Made by a program: the position numbers and the translations under genes. Positions 22,996-30,109 of a DNA stretch of 41,333 bases are shown here, piece after piece (the stretch's first letter is position 1; each line of letters starts with the position of its first letter). Location of the stretch: the NCBI GenBank assembly GCA_001822065.1, contig MHPJ01000010.1, positions 1-41,333 on the forward strand. The letters run 5' to 3'. The DNA comes from Candidatus Staskawiczbacteria bacterium RIFOXYB1_FULL_37_44 (GTDB taxonomy: Bacteria; Patescibacteriota; Minisyncoccia; Minisyncoccales; Staskawiczbacteraceae). The notes under the pieces are model-generated. The model saw only the letters and a list, made by a program, of their open reading frames with translations. It was not told where the DNA came from and searched no databases.

Positions 22996-24738
22996 ATGGC
23001 AAAAAAAGTTTTGTTGGGAAACGAAGCAATTGTAAGGGGAGCCTTGGAAGCCGGAGTTAGTTTTGTTACAGGTTACCCGGGATGTCCCTCGGCCGAAATT
23101 GGCGAAGAATTTTTGCGCATTGCAAAAAAGGAAGGAATTTATGCAGAATGGGCAACAAATGAAAAAGTTGCTTTAGAATCTGCCATTGGCGCCAGTTTTT
23201 CTGGATTAAAAAGTTTGATAAATATGAAAAGTTTTGGAATAAATGTTTGTTCTGACAGCTTGTTGCCTTTGGCTTATACCGGCGTTAAAGCTCCAATGGT
23301 AATCGTTGTTGCAGACGATCCGAGCTGCCATAGCTCGGCGCAATCTGAACAAGATTCAAGAGGTTATGCTTTTTTGTCGCACATTCCTGTTTTAGAGCCC
23401 GCCGATGTGCAAGAATGCTATGAGTTTACAAAACTAGGGTTTGAAATTTCTGAAAAATTTAATATTCCGGTAATTTTACGCACCACAACGCGTGTTAATC
23501 ATCAGAGAGCAATAGTTGAATTTAATGAGATTGCTTCGTCGCAAGCTCCTCGCAATGACGGGAATTTTGTGAAAAATCCGCACCAGTTTTGCACAATGCC
23601 TCCGCGGGTTTTGGAAATGAAAAAAGAGCTTTTGGAAAAAATGGAAAAAATAAAACAGTTTGCAGAAAAATCGAAAATTAACAAAATTGAAAATTCATTA
23701 AAAATAGGTAATTCTAAATTGGGAATTATCACATCTGGCGTGTCTTATTTGTATGTAAAAGAAGCGCTTGGCGAACTTGGCTTGAATTTGCCAATTTTAA
23801 AATTGGGATTTTTTTATCCTTTGCCAGATAAAACTGTTTTAAAATTTATTAAAGGCCAGAAAAAAGTTTTAGTTGTGGAGGAATTAAACGGCTATATAGA
23901 AAACGGAATAAAAATAATTGCCAAAGACGCGAATTTAAAAACCGAAATACTCGGCAAAAATGTTTTGCCTGAAATTGGTGAATTAAATACAGAAAAAATT
24001 ATTTTAGCTTTGTTAAAAGTCCTGAAATTGAAAATTGGAAAATTGGAAAACTCATTGAAAATAGAATCGCTTTGCTGTAATTCTGCGGAATTAAGTGAAA
24101 ATTTAAAATTGGAAATTCCCCGCAGATTTCCAAAACTTTGCGAGGGATGCCCGCATTTGTACACATTGGCCGCAATTAAAAGAGCGGCTCCGGAAAATAC
24201 AGTTTTTGGCGGAGACATCGGATGCTATATGATTGCCGGATATCCTCCGCACAATATGCAAGATTATGTTTTTTCAATGGGCTCGTCTATGGGAATAAGC
24301 CACGGCATTGTGAAAGCAACCAGCCCCGCCTTCGCCAAGGCTTCGGCGGGCAAGCAAAAGGTGATTTCTTTAATTGGCGACGCGACATTTTTTCATGCTG
24401 GAATTCAAGGATTGATAAATATGGTTTATAACAAATCTAATTCGCTGGTTGTTATTTTAGACAACAGGATTACCGCAATGACCGGCCACCAGCCAAACCC
24501 GGGAATGGGAAAAAACGGAATGGGAGAAACGGTTGAAGAGCTGAAAATTGAAGATATTGTAAGAGCTTGCGGAGTAAAACATATTAAAGTTTTAGATCCG
24601 ATAAATGTAAAAGAGCTGGAAGAGACAGTAAAAGATTTTCTAACAAAAGACGAAGTTTCGGTTATAATTTCAAAGCGCATTTGCGCATTGCTGGAAAGAC
24701 GGCAGCCAAAAAGTGAATCTCTACAAGTAGTTGAATAA
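22996..24738 (+). CDS. iorA: Indolepyruvate ferredoxin oxidoreductase alpha subunit, lacking the ferredoxin domain
   Basis: A 580-aa TPP enzyme subunit that oxidatively decarboxylates aryl pyruvates to acyl-CoA with reduction of ferredoxin. It opens with 'GNEAIVRGALEAGVSFVTGY' and PGCPSAEIGE; the TPP half has 'FPKLCEGCPHLYTL', 'GGDIGCYMIAGYPPHN', 'LIGDATFFHAGIQGLI' and 'LDNRITAMTGHQPNPG'. Normal IorA ends with two 4Fe-4S clusters; here the protein stops after 'ISKRICALLERRQPK' with no Cys cluster, and iorB begins five bases later. Two repeat-encoded inserts are present: IASSQAPRNDG (23529) and PAFAKASAGKQ (24325). Substrate range is inferred from the family. Confidence 0.9.
   Translation: MAKKVLLGNEAIVRGALEAGVSFVTGYPGCPSAEIGEEFLRIAKKEGIYAEWATNEKVALESAIGASFSGLKSLINMKSFGINVCSDSLLPLAYTGVKAPMVIVVADDPSCHSSAQSEQDSRGYAFLSHIPVLEPADVQECYEFTKLGFEISEKFNIPVILRTTTRVNHQRAIVEFNEIASSQAPRNDGNFVKNPHQFCTMPPRVLEMKKELLEKMEKIKQFAEKSKINKIENSLKIGNSKLGIITSGVSYLYVKEALGELGLNLPILKLGFFYPLPDKTVLKFIKGQKKVLVVEELNGYIENGIKIIAKDANLKTEILGKNVLPEIGELNTEKIILALLKVLKLKIGKLENSLKIESLCCNSAELSENLKLEIPRRFPKLCEGCPHLYTLAAIKRAAPENTVFGGDIGCYMIAGYPPHNMQDYVFSMGSSMGISHGIVKATSPAFAKASAGKQKVISLIGDATFFHAGIQGLINMVYNKSNSLVVILDNRITAMTGHQPNPGMGKNGMGETVEELKIEDIVRACGVKHIKVLDPINVKELEETVKDFLTKDEVSVIISKRICALLERRQPKSESLQVVE
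23529..23559. repeat. Half palindromic element in frame inside iorA
   Basis: GATTGCTTCGTCGCAAG then CTCCTCGCAATGAC, nearly identical to the half-copy in tsaE, here read in a different frame as IASSQAPRND. The same DNA is therefore tolerated in two different reading frames. Confidence 0.85.
24325..24350. repeat. Palindromic insert inside iorA
   Basis: CCCGCCTTCGCC and GGCTTCGGCGGG pair around AA. Read in frame as PAFAKASAGK, between the 'GISHGIVKAT' helix and the 'KVISLIGDATFF' strand of the TPP domain. Confidence 0.8.
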
Positions 24739-24743
24739 AAATT

Positions 24744-25313
24744 ATGAAAAATTTTAATATTATTATTGCGGGAGTTGGCGGACAAGGTTTGATTACTTTG
24801 GTAAAAATTATTACAGAAGCTGCTTTTATTGAAGGTTGCGATGTTAAAAGTTCCGAGCTCCACGGGCTTTCGCAAAGAGGCGGAAGCGTTATTGTGCATA
24901 TAAGATTCGGTAAAAAAATATATTCTCCATTGGTAAAAACTGGCGGAGCGGATTTGATAATCGGGCTTGAAGAGCTGGAAGGTTTGAGGGCGCATGTTTT
25001 TGCCGGTCCGCAGACAAAATTTTTAGTTAATAAATATTTCTCTCCGTTTATTGGAACATTGCCGGAAGAAAAAATTATGGAAAATTTGAATAAGATAGCA
25101 AAAAATAATTTGTATTTAGTTGAAGCTTCAAAAATTTGCAAAGAAAAACTGCAAAACGAAGTGGTTAGCAGTTTGTATCTTTTGGGCTTTTGCGTTAACG
25201 AAAAATTAATACCGCTTAGCGGGGGCTCAATCTTTGAGGCGATTAAAAAAACAATGCCGGAAAAATTTGTAGATTTGAATATTAAAGCTTTTGAATTATC
25301 TAAAAATATATGA
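24744..25313 (+). CDS. iorB: Indolepyruvate ferredoxin oxidoreductase beta subunit
   Basis: A 189-aa gamma-type pyruvate/ketoisovalerate oxidoreductase domain that pairs with IorA. It begins 'NIIIAGVGGQGLITLVKIIT' and contains 'VKSSELHGLSQRGGSVIVHI', the signature of this subunit, and 'GADLIIGLEELEGLRA'. Length is normal. It starts five bases after iorA and its stop overlaps the next gene's ATG (ATGA), so the three are translationally coupled. Confidence 0.92.
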   Translation: MKNFNIIIAGVGGQGLITLVKIITEAAFIEGCDVKSSELHGLSQRGGSVIVHIRFGKKIYSPLVKTGGADLIIGLEELEGLRAHVFAGPQTKFLVNKYFSPFIGTLPEEKIMENLNKIAKNNLYLVEASKICKEKLQNEVVSSLYLLGFCVNEKLIPLSGGSIFEAIKKTMPEKFVDLNIKAFELSKNI

Positions 25314-26077
25314 AAGTTGTAATTGCCGCTGCCGGACAAGGAACAAGAATGCTGGATTTGTCAATGAATAAATCCAAACATTTAATAGAGGTTGAAAAAC
25401 GGCCGTTTTTGGCGTATGTTTTGGACAATTTAGTTGCCGCCGGATATAACGACATAATTTTGGTAGTGGGTTTTAAAGAAGAACTGATGGAAGAATTTAG
25501 GAAAGAATTCTTAAAATACGTTAAATCATCCGGTGAATTAAAAATTAGAATTATTAACCAGCACAAGATTTTAGGTCCAAAAGAAAAAGAATACGGCACT
25601 GCCTGCCCAGTAAAATGCGTTAAAAACGAGATTGGAAAAGAAAATTTTATTTATTTGTATGGCGATAATTTGTTTTCTGTAAACGATTTGAGATCATTGA
25701 ATATAGAAGACAACTTTTGCTATATTGCCGGATTAAAACATCAAAATTCGGAGAAATACGGAGTTTTAATCCGGGACGGAGAAGATTTTTTGGATAAAAT
25801 TATTGAAAAACCCAAGGAATTTGTTGGAAATTTAATTAATGCCGGGCTTTATAAATTTACTCCGGAAGTTTTTGAAAAAATAAATATAATCCAAAAATCT
25901 CCAAGGGGAGAATATGAAATAACAGACGCGATTTCTCTTTTAGCAAAAGACAGAAAAGTAAAAATTAGGGAAATAAATGATTATTGGCTGGATTTTGGAA
26001 ATCCCGAAGATATAAAAAAAGTTTCAGATTTTATAAAAAATGGACGCAATAAAACAATCGCAGAAAGCCTTAAATAG
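25310..26077 (+). CDS. Sugar-phosphate nucleotidyltransferase (RmlA/GalU-like)
   Basis: A 255-aa enzyme of the NTP-transferase superfamily that makes NDP-sugars for cell-surface polysaccharide. The nucleotide-binding loop is 'VVIAAAGQGTRMLDLSMNKS' with K following (normally GxGTRl.p.t...pK); 'NFIYLYGDNLFSV' holds the metal-binding Asp, then 'IIEKPKEFVGNLINAGLY' and 'YWLDFGNPEDIKK'. The substrate cannot be read from the sequence, and there are no other sugar genes beside it. It overlaps iorB by four bases and tsaC by 38. Confidence 0.85.
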   Translation: MKVVIAAAGQGTRMLDLSMNKSKHLIEVEKRPFLAYVLDNLVAAGYNDIILVVGFKEELMEEFRKEFLKYVKSSGELKIRIINQHKILGPKEKEYGTACPVKCVKNEIGKENFIYLYGDNLFSVNDLRSLNIEDNFCYIAGLKHQNSEKYGVLIRDGEDFLDKIIEKPKEFVGNLINAGLYKFTPEVFEKINIIQKSPRGEYEITDAISLLAKDRKVKIREINDYWLDFGNPEDIKKVSDFIKNGRNKTIAESLK

Positions 26078-26627
26078 AGCTGTTGAGGTTTTAAAAAACG
26101 GCGGAGTTGTAATTTTCCCCACAGATACGGTTTACGGATTTTTGGCACTTGCGGATAATGGAAAGGCAATAGAAAAAATATATAAAATTAAAAAAAGGCC
26201 AAGGTCAAAACCTTTGGCTGTTTTTGTAAAAGACATAAAAATGGCTAAAACATTAGCAGAAATTAGTGAAAAGCAAGAAAAAATCTTAAAAAAGCGCTGG
26301 CCCGGCAAATTCACCTTTATACTTGAGTGTCATTCCCGCGAAAGCGGGAATCCAGTCATCAAAGACGGAAAAATAGCCCTACGAATTCCGAAACGTAAAT
26401 TTTTAAATGATTTGTTAAAAAAAATAAATAAGCCGTTGGCGCAAACTTCGGTAAATATTTCCGGCCAGCCCGCTTTGACAAAAATCAGCGACATTATAAA
26501 TTTATTTAAAAACCGATCGACATCGGAAGTCGAACAATTTTTAATAATAGACGCGGGAAACTTGCCAAAATCAAAACCTTCAGCCATTATTGACTTGACT
26601 TCGGAAGCATTGAAAAGATTAAGATAA
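26040..26627 (+). CDS. tsaC: Threonylcarbamoyl-AMP synthase (TsaC/Sua5/YrdC), with a repeat-encoded insert
   Basis: A 195-aa enzyme that makes threonylcarbamoyl-AMP from threonine, bicarbonate and ATP for tRNA t6A. Family motifs: 'GGVVIFPTDTVYGFLALADN', 'IYKIKKRPRSKPLAVFV', 'KRWPGKFTFIL', 'LRIPKRKFL' and 'PLAQTSVNISGQPAL'. Between the 'KFTFIL' strand and 'KIALRIP' the residues ECHSRESGNPVIKDG appear, encoded by the palindromic element at 26329-26354. A second possible insert, RSTSEVEQF, is encoded by a CCGATCGACATCGG palindrome near 26514. The start overlaps the previous gene. tsaE of the same pathway is at 6.9 kb. Confidence 0.92.
   Translation: MDAIKQSQKALNRAVEVLKNGGVVIFPTDTVYGFLALADNGKAIEKIYKIKKRPRSKPLAVFVKDIKMAKTLAEISEKQEKILKKRWPGKFTFILECHSRESGNPVIKDGKIALRIPKRKFLNDLLKKINKPLAQTSVNISGQPALTKISDIINLFKNRSTSEVEQFLIIDAGNLPKSKPSAIIDLTSEALKRLR
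26329..26354. repeat. Palindromic element in frame inside tsaC
   Basis: GTCATTCCCGCGAAAGCGGG then AATCCA is identical over its length to the start of the intergenic element at 1279. It is read as CHSRESGNP, within a loop next to a conserved strand. Confidence 0.9.
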
Positions 26628-26638
26628 TGTTTTAATAT
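26610..26638 (+). promoter_or_regulatory. Predicted promoter of the 65-aa gene
   Basis: TTGAAA (26610-26615), 17-base spacer, TAATAT (26633-26638), overlapping the end of tsaC. Confidence 0.5.
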
Positions 26639-26680
26639 AAAATATGTTCTCTTGTTTTCCTAATTTTGAGGAGGTTTGTT

Positions 26681-26878
26681 ATGCGAGGCAAAAGAGATGA
26701 AAAATTGAAAAAAGCGTTGGAAGCTATTGCTTCTGGATTGGGATATAACGGCAAGCCAATAAATTTGGCGCTTATTGCTGCCGAAGCCTATACAAGCACT
26801 CAGAAATTTGCAAGAGAAATCAGGCTATGCGAGGCTATAACGCGTCGAAAACTTTACGGCGCACGCTATAAAGGGTGA
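26681..26878 (+). CDS. Unknown 65-aa basic protein with strong ribosome-binding site
   Basis: I do not recognise this protein. It is basic, opens 'MRGKRDEKLKKALEAIASGL', has a central helical segment 'NLALIAAEAYTSTQKFAREI' and ends RRKLYGARYKG, which could bind nucleic acid. The coding case rests on context: GAGGAGG lies seven bases before the ATG, a promoter precedes it and a strong terminator follows 20 bases after the stop, so it is a self-contained unit. Such a ribosome-binding site is unusual among the housekeeping genes here and matches the style of csrA and the other GC-richer genes. Confidence 0.7.
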   Translation: MRGKRDEKLKKALEAIASGLGYNGKPINLALIAAEAYTSTQKFAREIRLCEAITRRKLYGARYKG

Positions 26879-26899
26879 AAAATATCACATCGCTGGCAT

Positions 26900-26923
26900 G
26901 GCCGAGCAAGTCTCGGCCTTTTT
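26900..26923 (+). terminator. Rho-independent terminator of the 65-aa gene
   Basis: GGCCGAG (26900-26906), loop CAAGT, CTCGGCC (26912-26918), then TTTTT. Confidence 0.92.
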
Positions 26924-26924
26924 A

Positions 26925-26952
26925 TTGAATAAAAAATGGGATTTGGTATACT
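26925..26952 (+). promoter_or_regulatory. Predicted promoter of the mntA-hepT-glyA run
   Basis: TTGAAT (26925-26930), 16-base spacer, TATACT (26947-26952), directly after the preceding terminator. The leader to the mntA ATG is only about 11 bases. Confidence 0.65.
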
Positions 26953-26970
26953 AAAGGATAACTTTAAAAT

Positions 26971-27261
26971 ATGAAAATTGATGAAATAAAAGAAAAAATA
27001 AAGTTTGTTGAGACTGTTTTGAAAGAAAAATTCCGAGTCAAAAAAATTGGTATTTTTGGTTCGTATTCAAGAGGAGAACAAAGAAAGGGAAGCGATATAG
27101 ATATTTTAGTTGAATATTATGATGACCCCAGCCTTTTCGAATTCTTTGCCTTAAAGAGGTTTTTATCTAAAATTTTAGGATCAAAAGTTGATTTGGTAAT
27201 GAAAAATTCTTTGAAACCCTATATAGGCAAGAGGATATTAAGTGAAGTGATTTATATATGA
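26971..27261 (+). CDS. mntA: MntA-type minimal nucleotidyltransferase antitoxin
   Basis: A 96-aa protein of the DNA polymerase beta-like MNT family. The motif 'KIGIFGSYSRGEQRKGSDID' gives GS-x-x-R-G...SDID, with the catalytic acidic pair, and a third carboxylate in 'KVDLVM'. MNT antitoxins inactivate HEPN toxins by AMPylating a tyrosine next to the RNase motif. It overlaps hepT by four bases (ATGA), as expected for a toxin-antitoxin pair. Confidence 0.9.
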   Translation: MKIDEIKEKIKFVETVLKEKFRVKKIGIFGSYSRGEQRKGSDIDILVEYYDDPSLFEFFALKRFLSKILGSKVDLVMKNSLKPYIGKRILSEVIYI

Positions 27262-27629
27262 AAAAATCATCGTCCAAAAGAGATTATAGGGATTTTTTAA
27301 TTGATATAGCCTTCTCGGCAGAACAGGCTGAAAAGTTTATTGAAGGATTCACTTTTGAGAGTTTCAGCCAGGATGAGAAGACTAAATATGCAGTCATAAG
27401 AGCGCTTGAAATTATCGGTGAAGCGGTGAAAAACGTACCTCAAAAATTTAAAAATGAGCGTAAGGAAATTCCTTGGAAAGATATGGCAGATTTGAGGAAT
27501 GAGCTAATACATGAATATTTTGGCGTTAATGCAAAAGTGGTTTGGAAAGCATTAAAAAACGATATTCCAAATATCAGAGATAAAATGTCAAAATTATTAA
27601 AAGAGTTAAAAATTAATAAATTAATATGA
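27258..27629 (+). CDS. hepT: HepT-like HEPN RNase toxin (DUF86)
   Basis: A 123-aa all-helical HEPN protein. The RNase motif R-x4-H-x-Y is intact in 'DLRNELIHEYFG', and 'YAVIRALEIIGEAVKNVP' is the typical DUF86 helix. It is predicted to be a metal-independent RNase held in check by MntA, with the tyrosine after the catalytic His as the AMPylation target. Its stop overlaps the glyA start (ATGA), so a housekeeping gene is translationally coupled to a toxin. Confidence 0.9.
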   Translation: MKKSSSKRDYRDFLIDIAFSAEQAEKFIEGFTFESFSQDEKTKYAVIRALEIIGEAVKNVPQKFKNERKEIPWKDMADLRNELIHEYFGVNAKVVWKALKNDIPNIRDKMSKLLKELKINKLI

Positions 27630-28870
27630 AATTAAAAAAACAGGATTCGCAAATTTATAAATTAATAAATTTGGAAACAGAGAGGCAAAAAACTTCGCTG
27701 GAAATGATTCCTTCGGAAAATCATAGCTCGCCTGCGGTGCGTGAAGCGCTGGGGTCAATTTTGACTGATAAATACGCCGAAGGATATCCCGGGAAAAGAT
27801 ATTACGCAGGTTTAAAATACTATGATATTTTAGAGGATTTATGCAGAGAACGGGCAAAAAAATTATTCAAAGTTCCTCATGCAAATGTGCAGCCGTATTC
27901 TGGATCGCCTGCAAATGCCGCTGTTTATATGGCAGTCTGCGAGCCGGGAGATACGGTTATGGGTTTAGCCTTGCCAATGGGAGGACATTTAACTCACGGC
28001 TGGAAGGTGAACTTTTCTGCTAAGTTTTTTAAATCTGTGCAATATGGCGTTGACGAAAAAACTCATTTGATAAATTATGAAGAAATGGAAAAACTGGCAA
28101 AAGAAAACAAGCCAAAATTAATTTTTGTGGGAGCCACGGCCTATCCGCGAATTTTTGACTGGAAAAGATTGGGAGAAATTGCAGATTCTACCGGCGCTTA
28201 TTTGGCCGCCGATATAGCCCATATTGCCGGGTTAGTTGCCGGCGGGGCGCATCCTAGCCCTGTGCCGTATGTGCATATTGTTTCTACAACAACCCATAAA
28301 ACTTTACGGGGTCCGCGAGGAGGAATGATAATGGTAACAGAAAAAGGAATGAAAAAAGACCCAGAATTAGACAAAAAAATTGATAAGGCAATTTTTCCCG
28401 GATTTCAAGGGGGGCCTCATATGCATCAAGTGGCTGCAATTGCAGTATGTTTAAAAGAAGCTGCAACTCCGGCTTTTAAAAAATATGCGGCCCAAATTGT
28501 AAAAAATTCCAAAGCGCTTGCGGAAGAATTAAAAAAACTTGGCTTTAACTTAATAACTTGCGGAACAGACAATCATTTACTCTTGATTGATTTGCGAAAT
28601 AAAAATATTTCCGGCTCCGACGCTCAAATAGCTTTGGAAGAGGCCGGCATCACCACAAATAAAAATACAATTCCGTATGATCCAAATCCGCCTTTCAAGC
28701 CTTCGGGAATCCGACTTGGAACTCCTGCAATTACAACCCGCGGAATGAAAGAAAAAGAAATGCAAAAAATAGCAGGCTGGATGAGAGAGGTAATTTCAAA
28801 CCCTAAAAGCGCAAAAAGGGTCAGAAAAGAAATTGCCAGCTTTTGCAAAAAATTTCCTTTGCCAAGATAA
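27626..28870 (+). CDS. glyA: Serine hydroxymethyltransferase
   Basis: A PLP enzyme (414 aa) interconverting serine and glycine with tetrahydrofolate one-carbon units. Motifs: 'LEMIPSENHSSPAVREALGS', 'YAEGYPGKRYYAG', 'AADIAHIAGLVAGG' and the PLP-lysine site 'VSTTTHKTLRGPRGG'. Length is standard and catalytic residues are intact. It overlaps hepT by four bases and is followed by a palindromic element. Confidence 0.97.
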   Translation: MKLKKQDSQIYKLINLETERQKTSLEMIPSENHSSPAVREALGSILTDKYAEGYPGKRYYAGLKYYDILEDLCRERAKKLFKVPHANVQPYSGSPANAAVYMAVCEPGDTVMGLALPMGGHLTHGWKVNFSAKFFKSVQYGVDEKTHLINYEEMEKLAKENKPKLIFVGATAYPRIFDWKRLGEIADSTGAYLAADIAHIAGLVAGGAHPSPVPYVHIVSTTTHKTLRGPRGGMIMVTEKGMKKDPELDKKIDKAIFPGFQGGPHMHQVAAIAVCLKEAATPAFKKYAAQIVKNSKALAEELKKLGFNLITCGTDNHLLLIDLRNKNISGSDAQIALEEAGITTNKNTIPYDPNPPFKPSGIRLGTPAITTRGMKEKEMQKIAGWMREVISNPKSAKRVRKEIASFCKKFPLPR

Positions 28871-28877
28871 TTACGGT

Positions 28878-28969
28878 GTCATTGCGAGCCTTGCAACAGC
28901 AAGGCGTGGCAATCCAGAGTTTTATGCATATACTATAGATTGCTTCGTCGTTTCACTCCTCGCAATGAC
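28878..28969. repeat. Palindromic repeat element, 'gtcattgcgag' type
   Basis: It starts GTCATTGCGAGCC and ends CACTCCTCGCAATGAC, with internal GGCAATCCAGAG and TACTATAGATTGCTTCGTCG. It fills the glyA/PAP2 gap almost completely; the PAP2 gene starts ten bases after it. Confidence 0.9.
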
Positions 28970-28978
28970 AGAAATATT

Positions 28979-29518
28979 ATGAATATAGATTTATATTTGT
29001 TTAATTTTATAAATCAGTTTGCGGGCAAATGGGCTTGGCTGGATTATTTTGGTATTTTTTGCGCAGATTATTTGGGCTATTTCTTACTTTTTGCTTTGGC
29101 AGTATTGTTACTATTGAATTTAAAAAAATATTGGAAAATGGTGGCAGAAGCTCTTGTTGTAGCCGGATTCTCAAGGTTTGTTTTAGCTGAAATTATCCGG
29201 TTGATTTGGTTTAGGCCAAGGCCGTTTATTTCTAAAAGTTTTGTTCCCCTAATTGCTCAAAGCGCAGATGAGGCTTCTTTTCCTTCGGGCCACGCCACTT
29301 TTTTCTTTGCTATGTCAACCATTGTTTATTTTTACAATAAAAAACTTGGTATAATATTTTTTATTGCCAGTTTTTTTATAGCAATAGCCAGAGTTTTTGT
29401 GGGAGTCCATTGGCCGTCCGACATTTTAGCCGGCGCTGTTTTAGGAATTTTAACAGGATATATTTTAAATTGGCTATTTCGCAACCACGCTAAAAAACTA
29501 ATTAAGAACTATGAGTAA
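28979..29518 (+). CDS. PAP2-family membrane phosphatase
   Basis: A 179-aa membrane protein with about five hydrophobic segments and the three acid-phosphatase motifs: 'IIRLIWFRPRPF' (motif 1, with R/K in the usual K position), 'FPSGHATFF' (motif 2, catalytic His) and 'ARVFVGVHWPSDILAG' (motif 3). Candidates are undecaprenyl-pyrophosphate or phosphatidate phosphatase. I use the ATG at 28979; an upstream in-frame start would translate the repeat element. It overlaps the next gene by eight bases. Confidence 0.88.
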   Translation: MNIDLYLFNFINQFAGKWAWLDYFGIFCADYLGYFLLFALAVLLLLNLKKYWKMVAEALVVAGFSRFVLAEIIRLIWFRPRPFISKSFVPLIAQSADEASFPSGHATFFFAMSTIVYFYNKKLGIIFFIASFFIAIARVFVGVHWPSDILAGAVLGILTGYILNWLFRNHAKKLIKNYE

Positions 29519-30093
29519 TTTTAAAAATCAGTATTTTGCATTGCGCCACGGGCAGAGCAAGGCCAATGTTTTAAAAATAGTTTTAAGTGATTTGAAAGAT
29601 GGAAAAAAGGAAGAATATACGCTTTCAGAAATGGGGGAGGAGCAAGTTAAATTATCTGTAAAAAAAGGCAAAAGAAGAAGCGTTGCTCGGTAGCGATACA
29701 ATAATTTATTCTTCGCCTTTTTCAAGAACTAAAAAAACTGCAGAAATAGCAAAAGAAATTTTAGGTGTAAAATCTGAAATAATTTTTGATGAAAGGTTGC
29801 GAAAAAGATGGTTTGGAGACTGGGAAAAGACAGACCATTCAGCTTATGAAAAAGTTTGGGAAGATGATGAAAAAAATCCGGAACATAAAGAAAAAAACGT
29901 TGAAAGTATAGCAGAAGTTTTAAAAAGAACGATGTCTTTAATAAAAGATTTGGAAGAAAGGTACGGGGGTAAAAATATTTTATTGGTTTCGCACGAAGAC
30001 GCTTTAAAAATATTGCAGACCGGGTTTCAAAATGTTTCTCCGGCCATGCATACAAAATTGGGCATACATACAGCAGAAATAAGAAAATTATAA
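29511..30093 (+). pseudogene. Histidine phosphatase (phosphoglycerate mutase family) gene with a frameshift
   Basis: The first frame (29511-29693) encodes 'FALRHGQSKANVLKIV', containing the RHG catalytic motif, and ends at a TAG. The rest of the fold continues in another frame to 30093: 'IIYSSPFSRTKKTAEIAKEI', 'DERLRKRWFGDWEK' and 'LLVSHEDALKIL' with the second catalytic His. The frames meet at a run of seven A (29660-29666); six A would restore one 190-residue protein. This is either a real inactivating one-base insertion or a sequencing error in a homopolymer. Both halves look well conserved, so decay would be recent. The final codons AEIRKL lie in a 38-bp palindrome. Confidence 0.8.
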
Positions 30094-30109
30094 TTTTCTT
30101 ATTTCTGCT
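30072..30109. repeat. Perfect 38-bp palindrome shared by two converging gene ends
   Basis: The sequence from 30072 to 30109 equals its own reverse complement, starting AGCAGAAATAAGAAAATTA and centred between 30090 and 30091. It encodes AEIRKL and the TAA stop of the phosphatase on the plus strand, and AEIRKL with TAA for the HD protein on the minus strand. It may act as a bidirectional terminator hairpin. Confidence 0.95.

Noticed and set aside
22996-24738. Frameshift hiding the ferredoxin domain of IorA
   Set aside because: iorB begins five bases after the stop, leaving no room for a displaced Cys-rich segment in any frame.
29511-30093. Programmed -1 frameshift in the histidine phosphatase gene
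   Set aside because: A -1 slip on the A run gives the third frame, not the one carrying the rest of the fold; skipping one base (+1) is required, so a one-base insertion is simpler.
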